Below are positions 1 through 11,870 of a DNA stretch of 64,000 bases, in pieces. Where the stretch lies: contig WPDH01000034.1 in the NCBI GenBank assembly GCA_019137255.1, positions 310,001 through 374,000 on the forward strand, written 5' to 3'. This stretch comes from Corinectria fuckeliana. Its lineage: Eukaryota > Ascomycota > Sordariomycetes > Hypocreales > Nectriaceae. The notes below the pieces were generated by a model that saw only the letters and a program-made list of their open reading frames with translations, ran no database searches and had not been told where the DNA came from. Position numbers and translations under genes: made by a program. Position 1 is the stretch's first letter; every line of letters starts with the position of its first letter.

Positions 1-17
1 TTCTGTTTCTCCTGCAG

Positions 18-144
18 ATTAACGGTGATCGGATATCTCACATCCAGCGAAGCAAGACGAATCCTCCAAGCAGTGTATAACAGCGTCTGGGAAGCAAATG
101 GTTCCGAAGCGTCAGGTCTGTCCACCGAAAAATTGGGAAATTAG
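18..144 (+). CDS. Possible last exon of a gene cut by the window start
   Basis: The first 17 bases look like a splice acceptor: a pyrimidine run ending in TGCAG. After it one frame stays open to TAG at 142-144 and encodes about 41 residues beginning LTVIGYLTSSEARR and ending STEKLGN. The composition is helix-like and protein-like. The frame is also open back to base 1 without the intron, so the acceptor is an inference. I do not recognise the family and the upstream part is outside the window. The stop lies only 47 bases from the tRNA on the other strand. Confidence 0.35.
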
Positions 145-191
145 CAAAAAAAGAAGCACTTCTCAATCTAGATCTAGTGTTTTATAGGAAC

Positions 192-274
192 AGCCCGATG
201 CGGGGGTCGAACCCGCAACCTTGAGATTGTGCACTCGTAAGAGTCTCACGCTCTACCGATTGAGCTAACCGGGC
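192..274 (-). tRNA. tRNA-Lys(CUU) with a 10-nt intron
   Basis: Read on the minus strand, the 7-bp acceptor stem GCCCGGT pairs with ATCGGGC. A D-arm (GCTC...GAGC), an anticodon stem TGAGA/TCTCA and a T-arm with GGTTCGACCC are all present. The anticodon is CTT, preceded by CT and followed by A37. A 10-nt intron (CGAGTGCACA) follows A37, the canonical position of nuclear tRNA introns, and must be removed by the tRNA splicing endonuclease. The loop-stem sequence matches eukaryotic Lys(CUU) tRNAs. CCA is not encoded, as expected for a nuclear gene. Confidence 0.95.
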
Positions 275-849
275 GTGCTTTGCCCGGGCTTCTAGCCCGA
301 TTGTTGGAGACCGGGGGTCGTATTTGGAAATATTCAGCTGAGGCGTCATGAGTGGGGGGGGTTTGTGGCTTTATCACGCGTGGAAACCGGAGCGAAGTGG
401 ACAACGTAGGTTTATGTACGCCTTGGATACTATCTAAAGTACATTTTCCCAAGAATCTAGGCAAGATAGAAAACATAGCACTAAACTTATGAATCGTCCT
501 AGAGATAAAAGAAATCGATGCATTAAGATATATATTAACGGGTTATGTCTTCGATCTGATTTTGTCACATCATGTCACTTCAGGGTAGACTGCTTGGCGC
601 TCCGGACGAGATTTCCTCCCCCACTGTCTCACCTAATTTCGCCGAACTAGGCGCTGTCATTCAGCAGTGCAGTCCTACTAATAGCGCCTTGTCCCTTAAA
701 AGTGCCGCTAAACCCCGCGACAGGGGTTTGAGCTACGGGCAGCTGCGTCATCACATCGCTAACCTTCCTTCACTCTTCCTCTCCCCTCTCGTGATCATTC
801 TCTCCACTCGCGCGCGCGACATGCTCTCTGCGCTGCGTCGTCGACCGCC
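275..849. other. Intergenic, tRNA to ankyrin gene
   Basis: No gene, relic or repeat recognised. Short open frames here overlap each other on both strands and have no protein-like composition. The last part should hold the promoter of the ankyrin gene and the first part the tRNA upstream region. Confidence 0.5.
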
Positions 850-1633
850 ATGACAGTTCGCCTTCGTCCAAGATGTGAGTGTTGCCCCTTGTACTCGACG
901 GCTCTGCCAGGCTGACCTGCTTCGTCCCAGGATTGAGCCGTCGATCCGTATCCGCCGAGCTATCCACGCCGACGATGCCAGCCTCCTCCGCCGCATCCTC
1001 AAGTCGCATCCTGGCCTCATCCACAACCCGGATCCGTCTCCCTCGGGCCTGTCCAACTCGAACCTGCACCTGGCCGCGTCGCTCGGCCACCGCGACATCT
1101 GCGCCGTGCTCCTCGACGCCGGCCACGACGATCCCTGTCCCGCGCTCAACGAGAACCACCAGACGGCCCTGATGCTGGCCGCCGGCGCCGGCCACACCGA
1201 CGTCGTCCACCTCATCTGCGAGAGAGACAAGACCTGCATCCTCCGCCGCGACGTCCGCGGCCGCGACGCCGTCATGGAGGCCAGCCTCGGCGGGCACGAC
1301 ACCATCCTCCAGCTGCTCCTGACGTACGTCCCCGGCGGACCCTACGACGCCGTGCGCCGCGCCGACGTCGAGGGCAACACGGCGCTGCACTTTGCCAGCG
1401 GGAACGGGAACCTGATGGTGCTGCGCACGCTGCTGGCTGCCGGTGCCGACGTGGAGAAGCGCAACATGTGGAACTGGACGCCGGCTGCGTACAGCGCCAC
1501 GGTCCAGGCCGAGGTCTATCTGAAGGGGCTGGTGTCGGAGGTGGGGAAGCGGCGGCAGCTGAAGAGGGAAGTCGAGGCGGCCAAGAAGGGAGCGGGAGTT
1601 CGAGTTGTCGAAGCCACGAGCGATGATGACTGA
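850..1633 (+). CDS. Ankyrin-repeat protein, probably two exons
   Basis: The downstream frame encodes four or five ankyrin repeats, seen as NSNLHLAASLGH, HQTALMLAAGAGH, GRDAVMEASLGGH and GNTALHFASGNGN, then a basic coiled tail (GKRRQLKREVEAAKK) and an acidic end. Ankyrin stacks bind other proteins; nothing shows the partner, and there is no signal peptide or membrane segment. The only good upstream ATG is at 850, in another frame. An intron at 879-930 (52 nt, donor GTGTTG, acceptor CCCAG, branch-like CTGAC) joins them in phase and gives 243 residues. The stronger-looking donor GTGAGT at 875 would put a TGA at the junction, so the start is the uncertain part. The gene is otherwise intact. Confidence 0.75.
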
Positions 1634-2487
1634 GTCCTCAACCGGGACGCCGAGAGAATTGGGCTGAAGATGTCTGGTAGCAGGAACCCGCATGGTGTCT
1701 CACTCCGTCTTCACTCTTTATATGCCCACCCCAAACCACCCTCCGACTGCAACCACCAATAGCATTACTCTGCCATGGCTGCAGGGCGGCACTAGAGTGT
1801 CCTTCAATTTACGTGTTCACGACACTCTTCACTTTTGTGCTCTTCGTTCCATTAACCAACTGCTTCCCGCGGCCGTGAATGGCCATTTATTCAGCCCTCT
1901 CGAGATTGCCCTCTGTTGCGAACCGCGGACGACAATCAGAGAATGTCTGTCGTTTGGTGCAGCTGACTGCGAAATGAAAGCCCTTGAATCAGCAGTAACC
2001 AAAGGAACTTCCCGTCAAATGATCACCTGCTCGCCGTCCAAACGCCTGGTTGGGAGCCGTCATCGTAAGTCCGGCGGACGAAATGCCGCGTGCCCCGGTT
2101 GACTGTCTCTTGGTGCCACCGGCAAGTGTGTTTCTTCAGATACTCCAGTCATGTCGCCGCTCTTCACAGGATGATGTTGGACGATTCGAAGCCGTTGGCG
2201 GCATGGCCGGTGAATCACCCTGGCGGATGAGCCTTTTGCTGGCGACGCGTGCCGTCTACGACATCAGAGAATCACCATCTTGGACTTCACACGACAATGT
2301 ACCAACTTTATGCTGCATGAATCATGGTCTATTGTCATAAATACCCGACAATGCCTCCGCCACTGATTCCCGCCATCGGCTCTGCAAGCCATCACTCCTG
2401 CGCTGGTTCTCCAACACCAAATCGCTGATCCAAATCCGCCCGATCGAGCATATCAAGGAACCCCGGTCTCTCGGCGCTCAGCCTTTC
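1634..2487. other. Intergenic
   Basis: Nothing supported. Two overlapping plus-strand frames of about 100-140 codons occur here, but they overlap each other, lack domain signals and have unlikely composition. Confidence 0.5.
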
Positions 2488-3909
2488 ATGTCCCGTGCGG
2501 TTCCCCCCGTCTGTAGGATAATAGAGGTCGAAGCCGGTGCTCTCCCCGAGCCAGCCACTAAGCTAGTCGTCACCCAGCACCTCCAGGCTTCTCGGGACCC
2601 CCCTTTCTGGGCCTGGATCATCGTCGGGGCTTTCTTTGACGAGGACGACAACATCGTCTGGAGCACGGAGGTCTTTGCGGGCCATCTTGACATCCAGCTT
2701 GAGTCCGACGAGGAGAGCACCTCCGGCGAGAGCACCTCCGGCGAGAGCAGTCTTTCAGAGGCCCGAGTTGAACAAGGGTACACCGAGGGCTCGGATTCAG
2801 AGTCAGGTATGTCGATGATTCTATGAAGCCGGAGTTTCCCACAGCCATGGACTGGCAACTCTGGTCTATATAACGCGTGCCTGACTGACCATGCCCAGCT
2901 GTTTCTTCTTCTGCCTCTTCTGAAAACTTCGAACACGACCCTCGCGACCCCCTTTATCAGCGAGCAGAAATCCATCAATCCTTTGCCCATCAGAACTCCC
3001 CCCAGTACTCGAGAAACACTTCCACCGTGCCCCCTGTTTGGGACCCGACTCGCCAGGGACCAGTCCCAGGACACTGGCAAGCCTCCTTCGACCCGGCTGC
3101 TCGTCGCTGGGTCCATACCTGGCAGTTCTTCTGATTGTCCGCTCCTCGCCCTCGCGATGACTGGAGGCTGGAATCCCATCACGGGGAGGGATCCATGCAG
3201 CAATGGCCCGGCCTTCGCCCCTACCGGAGGGCCCATCCCGGTCCAAGGTCAACCCTACATCCCTCACTTTGGCGGGCCTGGCTATAACTTCGATGCAGCT
3301 CCGCAGTACATGGCGTTCAACGGCCTGGACCCGTGCCACGCCTGGACTCCTAACCTCTACGGCGCCGGCGTCAGCGTCGGCGTCCCGCCTCAGACCCCCG
3401 TTGCCGGCTTCAACACCATACACACCTTCTCGAACCAGCCCAACGGCACGGGCAACATGTTCCCGCGGCAGCCGCAGCCATGCCCCAACATCGACCCGGA
3501 CATGCCGGCCATGCAGATGTCCAACACGACGGGCGGCGTGGGCTGCGAGCCCGGCTACAACTACTTCTTCCCCGCGGAGCACACCAAGGTGCACGTGCTG
3601 AAGAGCAAGTCGCCGCCGTGGCAGCTCCCGCGCGAGGCCCAGGTGCCCTTCATGGCGTCGCACGTGCCCACCGACACCAAGCTGGCCGACCTGCTCAAGG
3701 GCTTCGGGTGCACCAACCCCGTGGCCAAGAAGAACCGGTGCTTCGAGGTCATCAGCGGCGGGAGCGGTAAATGGTATAAAGGCTTTTGCTACGGCGGCGA
3801 CGACAAGGACAATCTTGCCAAGGTGATGAGCGAGGTTGGCTGGGACAGTTCGCGGACGGGGCTTCCCGACGGGAAGCCGGTTGTCTGCCTGTGGTTCTGC
3901 AAGAGCTGA
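2488..3909 (+). CDS. Unrecognised conserved-looking fungal protein, gene model disputed
   Basis: Exon 1 (2488-2806) starts with an ATG and encodes an acidic protein with a tandem STSGE repeat. A clear intron (2807-2898, GTATGT...CCCAG) leads into a Pro/Ser/Trp-rich linker. The C-terminal part (3299-3909) is compact: it contains GYNYFFPAEHTKVHVL, TKLADLLKGFG, GSGKWYKG and ends KPVVCLWFCKS. I believe this type of domain recurs in fungal hypothetical proteins, but I cannot name it. A 58-nt intron at 3241-3298 (ends GATGCAG) restores the frame between linker and C-terminal domain. The linker frame has an in-frame TGA at 3132-3134. It is either a nonsense mutation or lies in a third intron, 3111-3200 (90 nt, weak donor GTCCAT), which would give 393 residues. 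No signal peptide or catalytic motif is visible. Confidence 0.6.
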
Positions 3910-6183
3910 GTGGGTGTTTCCGATGCCACGCATTGGTTTGCGAGATGCCTAGCTTTCTAACGCGAGCATCGTGTAGTTCTCGGGGGTGTCCGGCTGCGGG
4001 TTGCTACGGTCTTTCTAGCATGGCGTTTGGAGGAATTCTTGTCTTTGGAGTTGGGGCTATTTTGTTTTCGGATTCGCGGCGGGTGGATTGGCATTGCTTC
4101 ATTAACATTGGTGTTGATGGTGCAGTCAAATTGAGTATGAAACATGAACATCCGCGACTGACAAAGTGACAACTTGACATGTTATTACAGGGGGGTGGGA
4201 ATGTCTGGTGAGGTTGGAGAGCGGGCTACTTTGCAAATGGTGAAGAGATTGAAGCCAAGCTGGTTCGCCACCACATGAAAACTGGGCAGTACTAAGCCCG
4301 ACTTTCTGACATGACGGACCCAGTGATATCTTCAAACTTCGGGCTAATGGAGTGAGAACATCCGCACAGGCCCGAGGAGGGTGGAAGGGTAACTACCTAC
4401 TCCCTACGCCATTTCCAGACGCAAGGGTTTGTTGAGCTTCTGACGGGGTTGCAGCTGGAAGTTGGCTAGCATACTTTCAACCGTTCAAGACTTTGCCTCT
4501 GAAGATGATTGCAGAAGAGGGTCACGTTGCGGTAAATCCTCGACGTCGCTCCCGTCTTGGACAAGAGACGTGTTGGCCCTCGGGTTGCAGCAGATTAAAA
4601 GCAGGCGAGGGAGTAACATGCAGCTTCAACGCCCTCCATTCAGTCCTTGAATCGTAGATCAACGTGTAAGCGACAGGGGCGTGTGTCTACAAAGCAGATA
4701 TAGAGGGTCCCCCTCCTTTGCTCCAACAAACAAGGCCACCGGATGAGCTTATCTACTGGGACATTCCCTGGAACCAATAGCTGTCTCCAGGTGACACTCT
4801 CCCGGCGCGAGAAGACAAGGGCAAAGTATTCAAGGGTCGCATTCCTTAGTGATCCTGCCATCCGCCAAGGTCTCGGACTTTTTATTCTGCTGCCTTGAGC
4901 TCGGCTTGCGCCTGTTGCGAAAGGCAATTGGAGGTTCCATCACAGGTGCGGACCTAACAAACTCGTCGAATAACCGAAACCCAGTGAGATTGCCAAGACG
5001 TGATAGTTTAGGGATGAGGTTCGTTTCTCGTTGGAACTTGGAAAGAGAGGGAGAGAGAGAGAGTGAGTGAGTGGAGACACCGGGGGGCTCTACTCCCACG
5101 GGTCTTGGCTGCTCGGCGCATGACCGAACGCCCATTCACAATACTGCGAATCCTGCTGCCTGTATCGGGATGGTCTTTTAGTTCTGCTGACTCTTGGCCT
5201 GACTGTTTTATCTGGGGCGACGCAGGTCGTGGGTGTTAAGTTGAGATCCCCAAGACGACTTCATCCGGAAGCGGTGCAACTCACCCCCTACGACATTATT
5301 CCTCTTGGTGCTCGCAATGGCAAGATCAAACACTCAATGTCTAACTAGCTAACCTGCTTGGAAGGCTTCTTGCTCAGCTCAGACTTGCCGTGAAGAGCTT
5401 GTGGGCGAGCATCAGGAAAGGTTTGAGAGCTAAGCTCAGCCAAAGCTCCAAGACGGTCGAACGACGTCAGGGGCCATAGCTGGGGCGTCGTTTCTGAAGG
5501 TGATCAGCAGGTATTGTTCCAAGGAACCGTTCTCCCGAGTTGCTCGGTGCTCCAGCAGTGGCATCTTATGTTTTGCGAGATCCCAGGGTCAACATGCAAT
5601 ATAGGCGTAGAGAGAGTCACTTCTGTCTCACACGGCCCCTTGACTGCAAGTCTTGTCCAGGGACGTACCGGCGTTAAACAGAACAACAACAACAACAACA
5701 ACAACTGCAAGTCTTGTTCACGCCCAGTAGGATTCCGGGGGTACGTGATGTCTGCTGTCATCCGGCAGCGTGGTAGCCAGCTCTGGATGCGCACGGAAGG
5801 CTGTGGGACGGTATTGGAGTAGCTTACTTATCCCGGGAACAACAGGGCGAATGAGAAAAGAAAACAGGAGCCAAGGAAAAAGGAGCAACGTCGGTTGGTT
5901 GCACATGGGCGTTTCCCTCTAGTATCTGGGGGCTCGTCTGGGCGGACTGGGGACATAGGGGCGGGCTCGGCTGCTTGCTTCTCGGGGAACACAAATACTC
6001 CATGTTCCTCCTTCGTTTCCCCAGATCTCCAATCTTGAAATCATCTTGCTATCCAGTTGCCTCCTCCTTTACGTCGCTCGGGGGATTCTGGTGCCGGGCC
6101 ACTCGAGTGCACCACGTCTTTGAGACCTCTGGACTTCTTCACCCGTCTGTTCCTGGAGCGTTGCTCCTCGACAGCCGCCCATC
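3910..6183. other. Long gene-free stretch
   Basis: About 2.3 kb with no recognisable gene on either strand. It holds a GA-rich run near 5043-5072 and the (AAC)8 repeat at 5682-5705. The many short open frames here overlap in opposite directions and look random. Confidence 0.5.
5682..5705 (+). repeat. (AAC)8 microsatellite between two 14-bp direct repeats
   Basis: Eight perfect AAC units. The 14-mer ACTGCAAGTCTTGT occurs on both sides, at 5643-5656 and 5704-5717, so the repeat tract and its left flank sit inside a short duplication. Confidence 0.9.
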
Positions 6184-7196
6184 ATGGCTGGTGTCCAGTA
6201 TGGAGATGCCAACCTGCGTTCCATGTGACTATGGCCTGCTGACGACCTGGGCAGACCGCACAAGACTCACTATTCCGGCGGAATGGTCGAGAAGCCCACC
6301 GCAGATATGACCGAGGACACCGATCAGACCGGGCCCGACGGCGCCAACCTCTTCTTCCCCGACGTCTACGGCATCGTCAATGCCGGTCCTTACATCGGCA
6401 GCGCGTGAGCCCCCGGTCTCGGCAGTCTTCTTGCCTCTGCACGACGGGGGGCCGTCCCGACTTACACGCTCCAGCTTCGTCGGCTGCTGGCTTTCCGACC
6501 CCGTCAACAACTGCTTTGGCCGTCGCGGCGTCATCTTCTTTGCTGCGCACTTCTGCATCTGGCCTGGGAGTCGATGCTCCAGCTCCGCCACGACGCCATC
6601 CAGGTCGCCCGTGACATGTACTACTACATCAGCGCCCAGCTCGACAAAGAGCACAAGCTCGTCGGATTGCCCAGCAAAATGCGGAAGTACCGGCTTCATC
6701 TGCTTATTCGTCTTCATGTTTGGCAGTAAGTGCTCCGATCCGATTCTCCCCATCTTGATGCACTGGCTTACCCCCTTCGCAGTGCTCTACTCCCCCGGCG
6801 AAGGCCCTGTCCCCTCCACCCACAGCGCCGAGGTCTACCCCCTCTCCCATCGAGAGACCAGCATGGGCTTTGCGGTGGCAACCTGCCTGCTTTGGGCTGC
6901 CATCCTCAGCACCTCGTTCTTCTTTTTGCTGGACCAGCTCGCCACGGTCGGCGCCTTCGGTCTCTACGCTGGCTTCAACGTCGTCGCCTTCATCATCGTC
7001 TTGTTCTGGGTCCCCGAGACCACCAAGCAGCGGACCCCCCGAGGAGCTCGACTACGTCTTTGCCGTCCCCGTGCGCAAGTTCGCCAGCTACCAGCTCAAG
7101 GTTGCTCTCCCCTGGTGGTGCAAGCGCTGGCTTGCTCTGGCAGCGCAGCGCCCAGAAGGAGCCTCTCTGCCGCTTCAAGAATCTCGCCACCATTAA
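6184..7196 (+). pseudogene. Decayed MFS sugar transporter
   Basis: Fragments of a fungal sugar/H+ symporter occur in the right order but without most of the membrane segments. They are: a segment with GIVNAGPYIGSA; after an intact-looking intron at 6405-6474, GCWLSDPVNNCFGRRGVIFFAAHFC (family loop 2-3 signature with the GRR motif); a piece of the central loop (LQLRHDAIQVARDMYYY); FICLFVFMFG, then a second intron starting with GTAAGT; then SPGEGPVPSTHSAEVYPLSHRE and the last two helices. Near 7035 a frameshift separates FWVPETTKQRT from EELDYVFAVPVRKF, which belong in one frame. At least two internal deletions and one frameshift mean no working carrier can be made. Retained introns show decay of a normal gene copy rather than a reverse-transcribed copy. 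The N-terminal limit is approximate. Confidence 0.85.
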
Positions 7197-7197
7197 C

Positions 7198-7761
7198 CCT
7201 GGCCACTCTGACCGTTTGAGTCTCCTGTCGACAACGACCGGAAGTCGTAGGACTCTCATTGGCACTATCCTTTCTCGTCTATGGACAGACGACGGTCCAT
7301 GGCGGGGTTGTCTGGACTGAAAGTGATACTCACTCGTTTATTGGGTATTTTCTTGCGATGGTTTGACTGGAAGCTTGGGACTTTGCTGCAGTTTGAAGTG
7401 GTTTGTTTGTATGGTATACTGCGTGATATAGAACCTGGCATAGCTACATAGCTGTTGATATGACTTTACATGCTCACAAATCTGTCTCATTTGAACCTCT
7501 GTGGCAGTTCCAATTAGTTTTGTATCGGCGAGACTCCCCATGGTCTGGGAGCTATCGTAAATGGATGTCAGCTATAACGACACGGTCGACGAGAGAGTAG
7601 AGATACGGCGGGCGGATACAATAGGTGTTTCTCGACTTTCAGCATGGTGAACGGGCGCTGTTATCATTCAGAAGCAGAAACCTGGAACACGTCTAGGTGG
7701 TGTTTATTGCATATGTAATTACGTGTGAAAATCGAGCATGGATATAGTCATCTCATCTTAG
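7198..7761. other. Intergenic between pseudogene and ABCG gene
   Basis: Convergent 3' ends of the sugar-transporter relic and the ABCG gene. Nothing else recognised. Confidence 0.5.
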
Positions 7762-10700
7762 CTACGACGTGGCTTCGCTCTTCGCCCCCCCCCCCTTCCA
7801 ATGCGTCCTCATAAGCCGCACCACCGCCCAAGCCAAAAGCCGATACACTACGACACACACCGCCAAGATGGCCACGTTGACTGCAGGATCCTCGTCCAGC
7901 TTGTACAGCCGCAGTACATCCTGGCCGGTGCGGATGGGGCAGTGGCCGTTGGCTAGGCGCTGGGCGTCGGTGCAGGTGAAGGCGACGCCGCGCAGCGAGT
8001 AGGGCGCGACGGCGCGGGCGGCGTACCGGAGCGGCGAGAGGTAGTTGAGCGACGTGAACAGCGGCGGCATGTTGATGGACAGGATGCCCACCATGGTGTT
8101 GGCGACGGAGAGGAAGATACCCATGATCTGGATGGCGAAGCCCGCGTGGCCGAAGAGCGTGTTGAACATGATGCCCAGGCTCTCGCCGCAGGACACCACG
8201 CCGAAGCACGCGAAGGAGCAGACAAAGTACATGGTCGCCGTCCTGGGGAGGCCAACGGCCAGGTCGCCGAGGACGCCAAAGACGAGGCAGCTGACCATCT
8301 CAAAGGGCACCTCGAGGATGGTGTAAGACGCCAGGAAGGCCTCGACGCCGTACACGCCGTCGTCGTCCTCGCGGTAGAAGACGTCCCGCTCCGTCGGGTA
8401 GACGGCGACGTTCTGCAGCATGCCGACGAAGTAGAAGGCGCCGATCTCCTGCACGAAGCCCATGCGGTTCTGCACCGAGTAGTAGTCGTTGTGGACGGGC
8501 GCGAAAAAGAGCGCCAGGATCAGGGCGAGGCCGATGACTTGCATGAGGCGCGCGAGGATGAGCTCTGGCTGGCGGCGCGTGTTGATTGCGGCGCGGTGGA
8601 GGAGCAGGGGGAGCGAGGTTGCGAGGGAAGCTCTCTTTCGCACCAGGGCTCCGAGCTCGGCGGGTGTTGAGAGATTGGCCTTGTTGAAGGATCTGCGTGG
8701 GGAGTTGAGGGCTTGTGCGTTCACGATGCCTTCGGGTGTCTGTTCGGTTCCGTCTTCTCCATCTGTCTCCTCGTCCATCTTCTCCCCGCCAGTTCTTCCC
8801 ACAGGATGAACCCCCGTTCTCCAGCTCGCAGCCAGCTTCTGCACCCGCTGCCTCGACTCGGCCTCCCTGTCATCGCGCTGGAGGTCGATGGTGATCATAT
8901 CCAGGGCAAAGTCCGCCGGGTTCGTGTGCTGCGGGCACTCGTGTCCATGACTCCCGAGATAAGCCAGCATGTCTCTCCCCGCACCGGCATAGACCTGGGA
9001 ACCCCCGCGCGCTAGGAGTAGCACGTTGCCGAATTCCTCGAAAAGGGCGGACCGGGCTTGATGGATGGTGAGGATGAGGGTTCGGCCCTCGTTGGCGAGG
9101 CCTTGTAGAACTTCCATGATGGAGTTTGCCGTGAAGGCATCTAGTCCAGATGTAGGCTCATCAAGCAGCATAATCCGAGGGTCGGTGAGGACTTGCACCG
9201 CGATGGAGACACGACGCTTCTCTCCGCCGGAAACGCCCTTGATCAGGTCGCTGCCGATGAGGTTGTCTGCGCAGTCCTTTAGCCCCATCTTCAGTAGCAC
9301 CTCCTCCGCACGACGGTTCTTTTCGTCCTTGCCCATGAAGGACGGAAGCCGAAGCCCAGCAGCGAAGCGCAAGGTCTCACGTACGGTGAGGGATGGGAGA
9401 AGGGCGTCGTCATCCTGGCACACATACGAGCAGACCGATCGAATGACCGAGTCGGAAGGCACAGCGCCGTTGAAGGTGAGCTTCCCTGCGGGACGATAGC
9501 GAGTTCCCAGCGAGTTCCGCAACCGAAGGGCTATGGAGTTGAGAAGCGACGTCTTTCCGCTGCCTGAAGGTCCCATGATGACGTTCAGAACGCCGGCCTG
9601 GAATGTGGCATTTATTGGCTCGAGTATCGTCTTTGTCGGCAGTTTCTTTCCCGTCGAAGACCTCTTGTCTAACGTCAACGCAAAGCTGTCAAGTCCCACA
9701 TCAATGGCGCGCACATCGGCGATTGATCGCGCCGTCATCTTCTCTTTACCCGCAGACAGGTCGGTATCCGACATGCGAGCGCGCGCAATAGTCATTTCGA
9801 CCTGGAGAAAGTGCAGCCCAAACGCAGAAAGCGAAAGGAAGAAAACGACGAATGCGACAGCGACGAGGATGGGCTTGGTGATCCAGTCCTTCGGAAAGCC
9901 GAAAAGTTGCATAATGTACGCACCGGTGTACTGCTCGCATTCGGGATTATCTACTCCGCCTGGATAGGGACAGTCGTAGAAGTTGCCCTCGAATTCGTTA
10001 CCGGCGTACGCTCCTAGGATATAGTACTGCTTGTGTTATTAATAGCACCCTCGAGTGAAGTGACACCGGGACTTACACAGTAGGTGATCCATTTGGTCCA
10101 GCGCACGTACACCGGAAGCGTATTGCTCTGAATGAACATGCCGCAGGCCATGCTTTGCAGCGTAAAAGAAAAGTTGGCAATCAGACTCGCCCCGGGAAAG
10201 TGTCTTGACGCTGCCACGCATGTCATGGCACATGTTACCGAGATGTAATGGTTCAGAAGTGTGATGGCAAAGAAGACGAAGAATTTTTCAACTTCGCGGT
10301 CGAAGCCGGCCATGAAGTAGAAGATGACGGAGAACAAGAACGGGACAGGGATATCCTCAGTCACCATGCGAGCTAGCCTTCGAGACAGAATGAAGGGCAA
10401 GGCATCGACACAGTTCTCGGAAGACTCGCGATCGAAGATCTGGATGTCAATTGTCATCCGGTAAACCTCGAAGACGAGGATTAGGTAGCCCTGCAGTCCG
10501 GTCGCCGTGTACAGACCGCCCTGACGGGAGCGAATGCCGGATTGGTCCCGGCCGAGGTCGTAGAAGAGGTAGCCGTTGACCAGACCCATCAGGATGGCTT
10601 CGAGGATGGAAGATGCCATACCAAGAGGATCCCGATGCGTGACTTTGAAGGTGCGGTCTGTGAGGACCATGACTTGCTGTGCGAACCCTGCGTGCTTCTC

Positions 10701-11870
10701 TGCTCGTTTCTTCTCTGTTCGTTTCCTTCGTTTTCGGTCGCTAGCATCACCTTCATTCTCGCCGTCTGTCAGCATAGGCACAGAGCGCTTCTCACTCTCT
10801 GCGTCCCACGCATTCTTCAGCCGTTTTACGCGGCCTGTGCTCTCTTGCTCCAGCTCGGCGGTCCGGTTATCGACGGCAGCGATGTCAATGACGAACTCGG
10901 CCGGGTTGACAAAGGGCGGCAGCTTGAAGCCCAAGGCGTCGAACCAAGGGACACAGTCCTTGACCGGCCCGGAATACACGGGGCTCCCTCTGGTCAGGAC
11001 GATGAGGTTATCGAAGAGGTTCCAGATTTCCGATCGCGGCTGGTGGATTGTCGTGATGACGGTCCTGCCTCTTTGCGCTAGCTTCTTCAGCGTCTTAACG
11101 AGCTGGTGGGCGCTTGTGGCGTCGAGGCCTGTTGTCGGTTCGTCGAGGAAGAGCACTGATGGGTTGGCGAGCATCTGCACGCCGATGCTGGTGCGTCGCT
11201 TTTCACCGCCTGAGCATCCGTGGTGCTGGGAGTTGCCTATGCGCGTGTCCGCACACTCCTTGAGGCCGAGTTCGCGGATGACTTCTTCCACAACGACCAT
11301 GCGTTGCTCCCTGGTCGTTGAGGACGGAAGTCTCAGGGCGGCCGAGTATTGCAGCGTTTCCCTGACTGTGAGTGTCGGAAGCAAGATGTCCTGCTGCATC
11401 ACGTAGGCGTGGCTGACGCCATGGACGCCGACTTGGCCGTTGAAAGTTGTGAAGCCCTGCTGTTTAAGTCTGGGGCTCGTTACTCTCTCGGCCATGGTGT
11501 TGAGAAGTGTTGTCTTTCCCGAACCACTACCCCCGATGATGGCCGTCAACGTCCCAGGCTGGATGTCTGCGTTGACCGAGTGAAGCAGCTTCTTCATTTG
11601 GGGAACGGTGCTGAGGTTGGAGGCGAGCAGCTGCGGGTATGTCGAAGGTTCGAACCACGACGGCGCAGTGTTGACGGAGACGGCGAGGTCTCGGATTTGC
11701 ACGCTGACTGTTTGCACATCGTTGAAAGAGAACTGGCCCGCACCGGACGGTGATATGCTAAGATCCATAGGAGATGGGGATTCTGGGCGTATTTCCAGAG
11801 AGCTCGTCCTACCCAGCTTTTGGGTCTCGATGGCATCTGAGGAGTCGACTGCTGGGTCGTGGCTGGTCAT
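7762..11870 (-). CDS. Full-size ABCG transporter (two fused half-transporters)
   Basis: Two exons, 11870-10077 and 10026-7762, are joined by a 50-nt GTAAGT...GCAG intron and give 1352 residues. The intron join restores a Cys-containing extracellular loop between the halves (about residues 598-636). Order is NBD1-TMD1-NBD2-TMD2. NBD1 has Walker A GGSGSGKT (about 113-120), signature CSGGEKRR and Walker B LFLDEPTTGLD; NBD2 has GPSGSGKT, VSGGEKRR and IMLLDEPTSGLD. Both sites keep canonical residues, unlike PDR-type ABCG proteins in which one site is degenerate, so this looks like a fused White/WBC-type exporter in the plasma or vacuolar membrane. Substrate unknown (lipid, sterol or drug are family possibilities). 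A basic stretch (DRKRRKRTEKKRAEKH) lies between NBD1 and TMD1. Confidence 0.93.

Noticed and set aside
2866..3933. Minus-strand frame of 355 codons opposite the unknown gene
   Set aside because: Mirror of a GC-rich coding strand; His/Val/Arg-rich composition typical of an antisense shadow.
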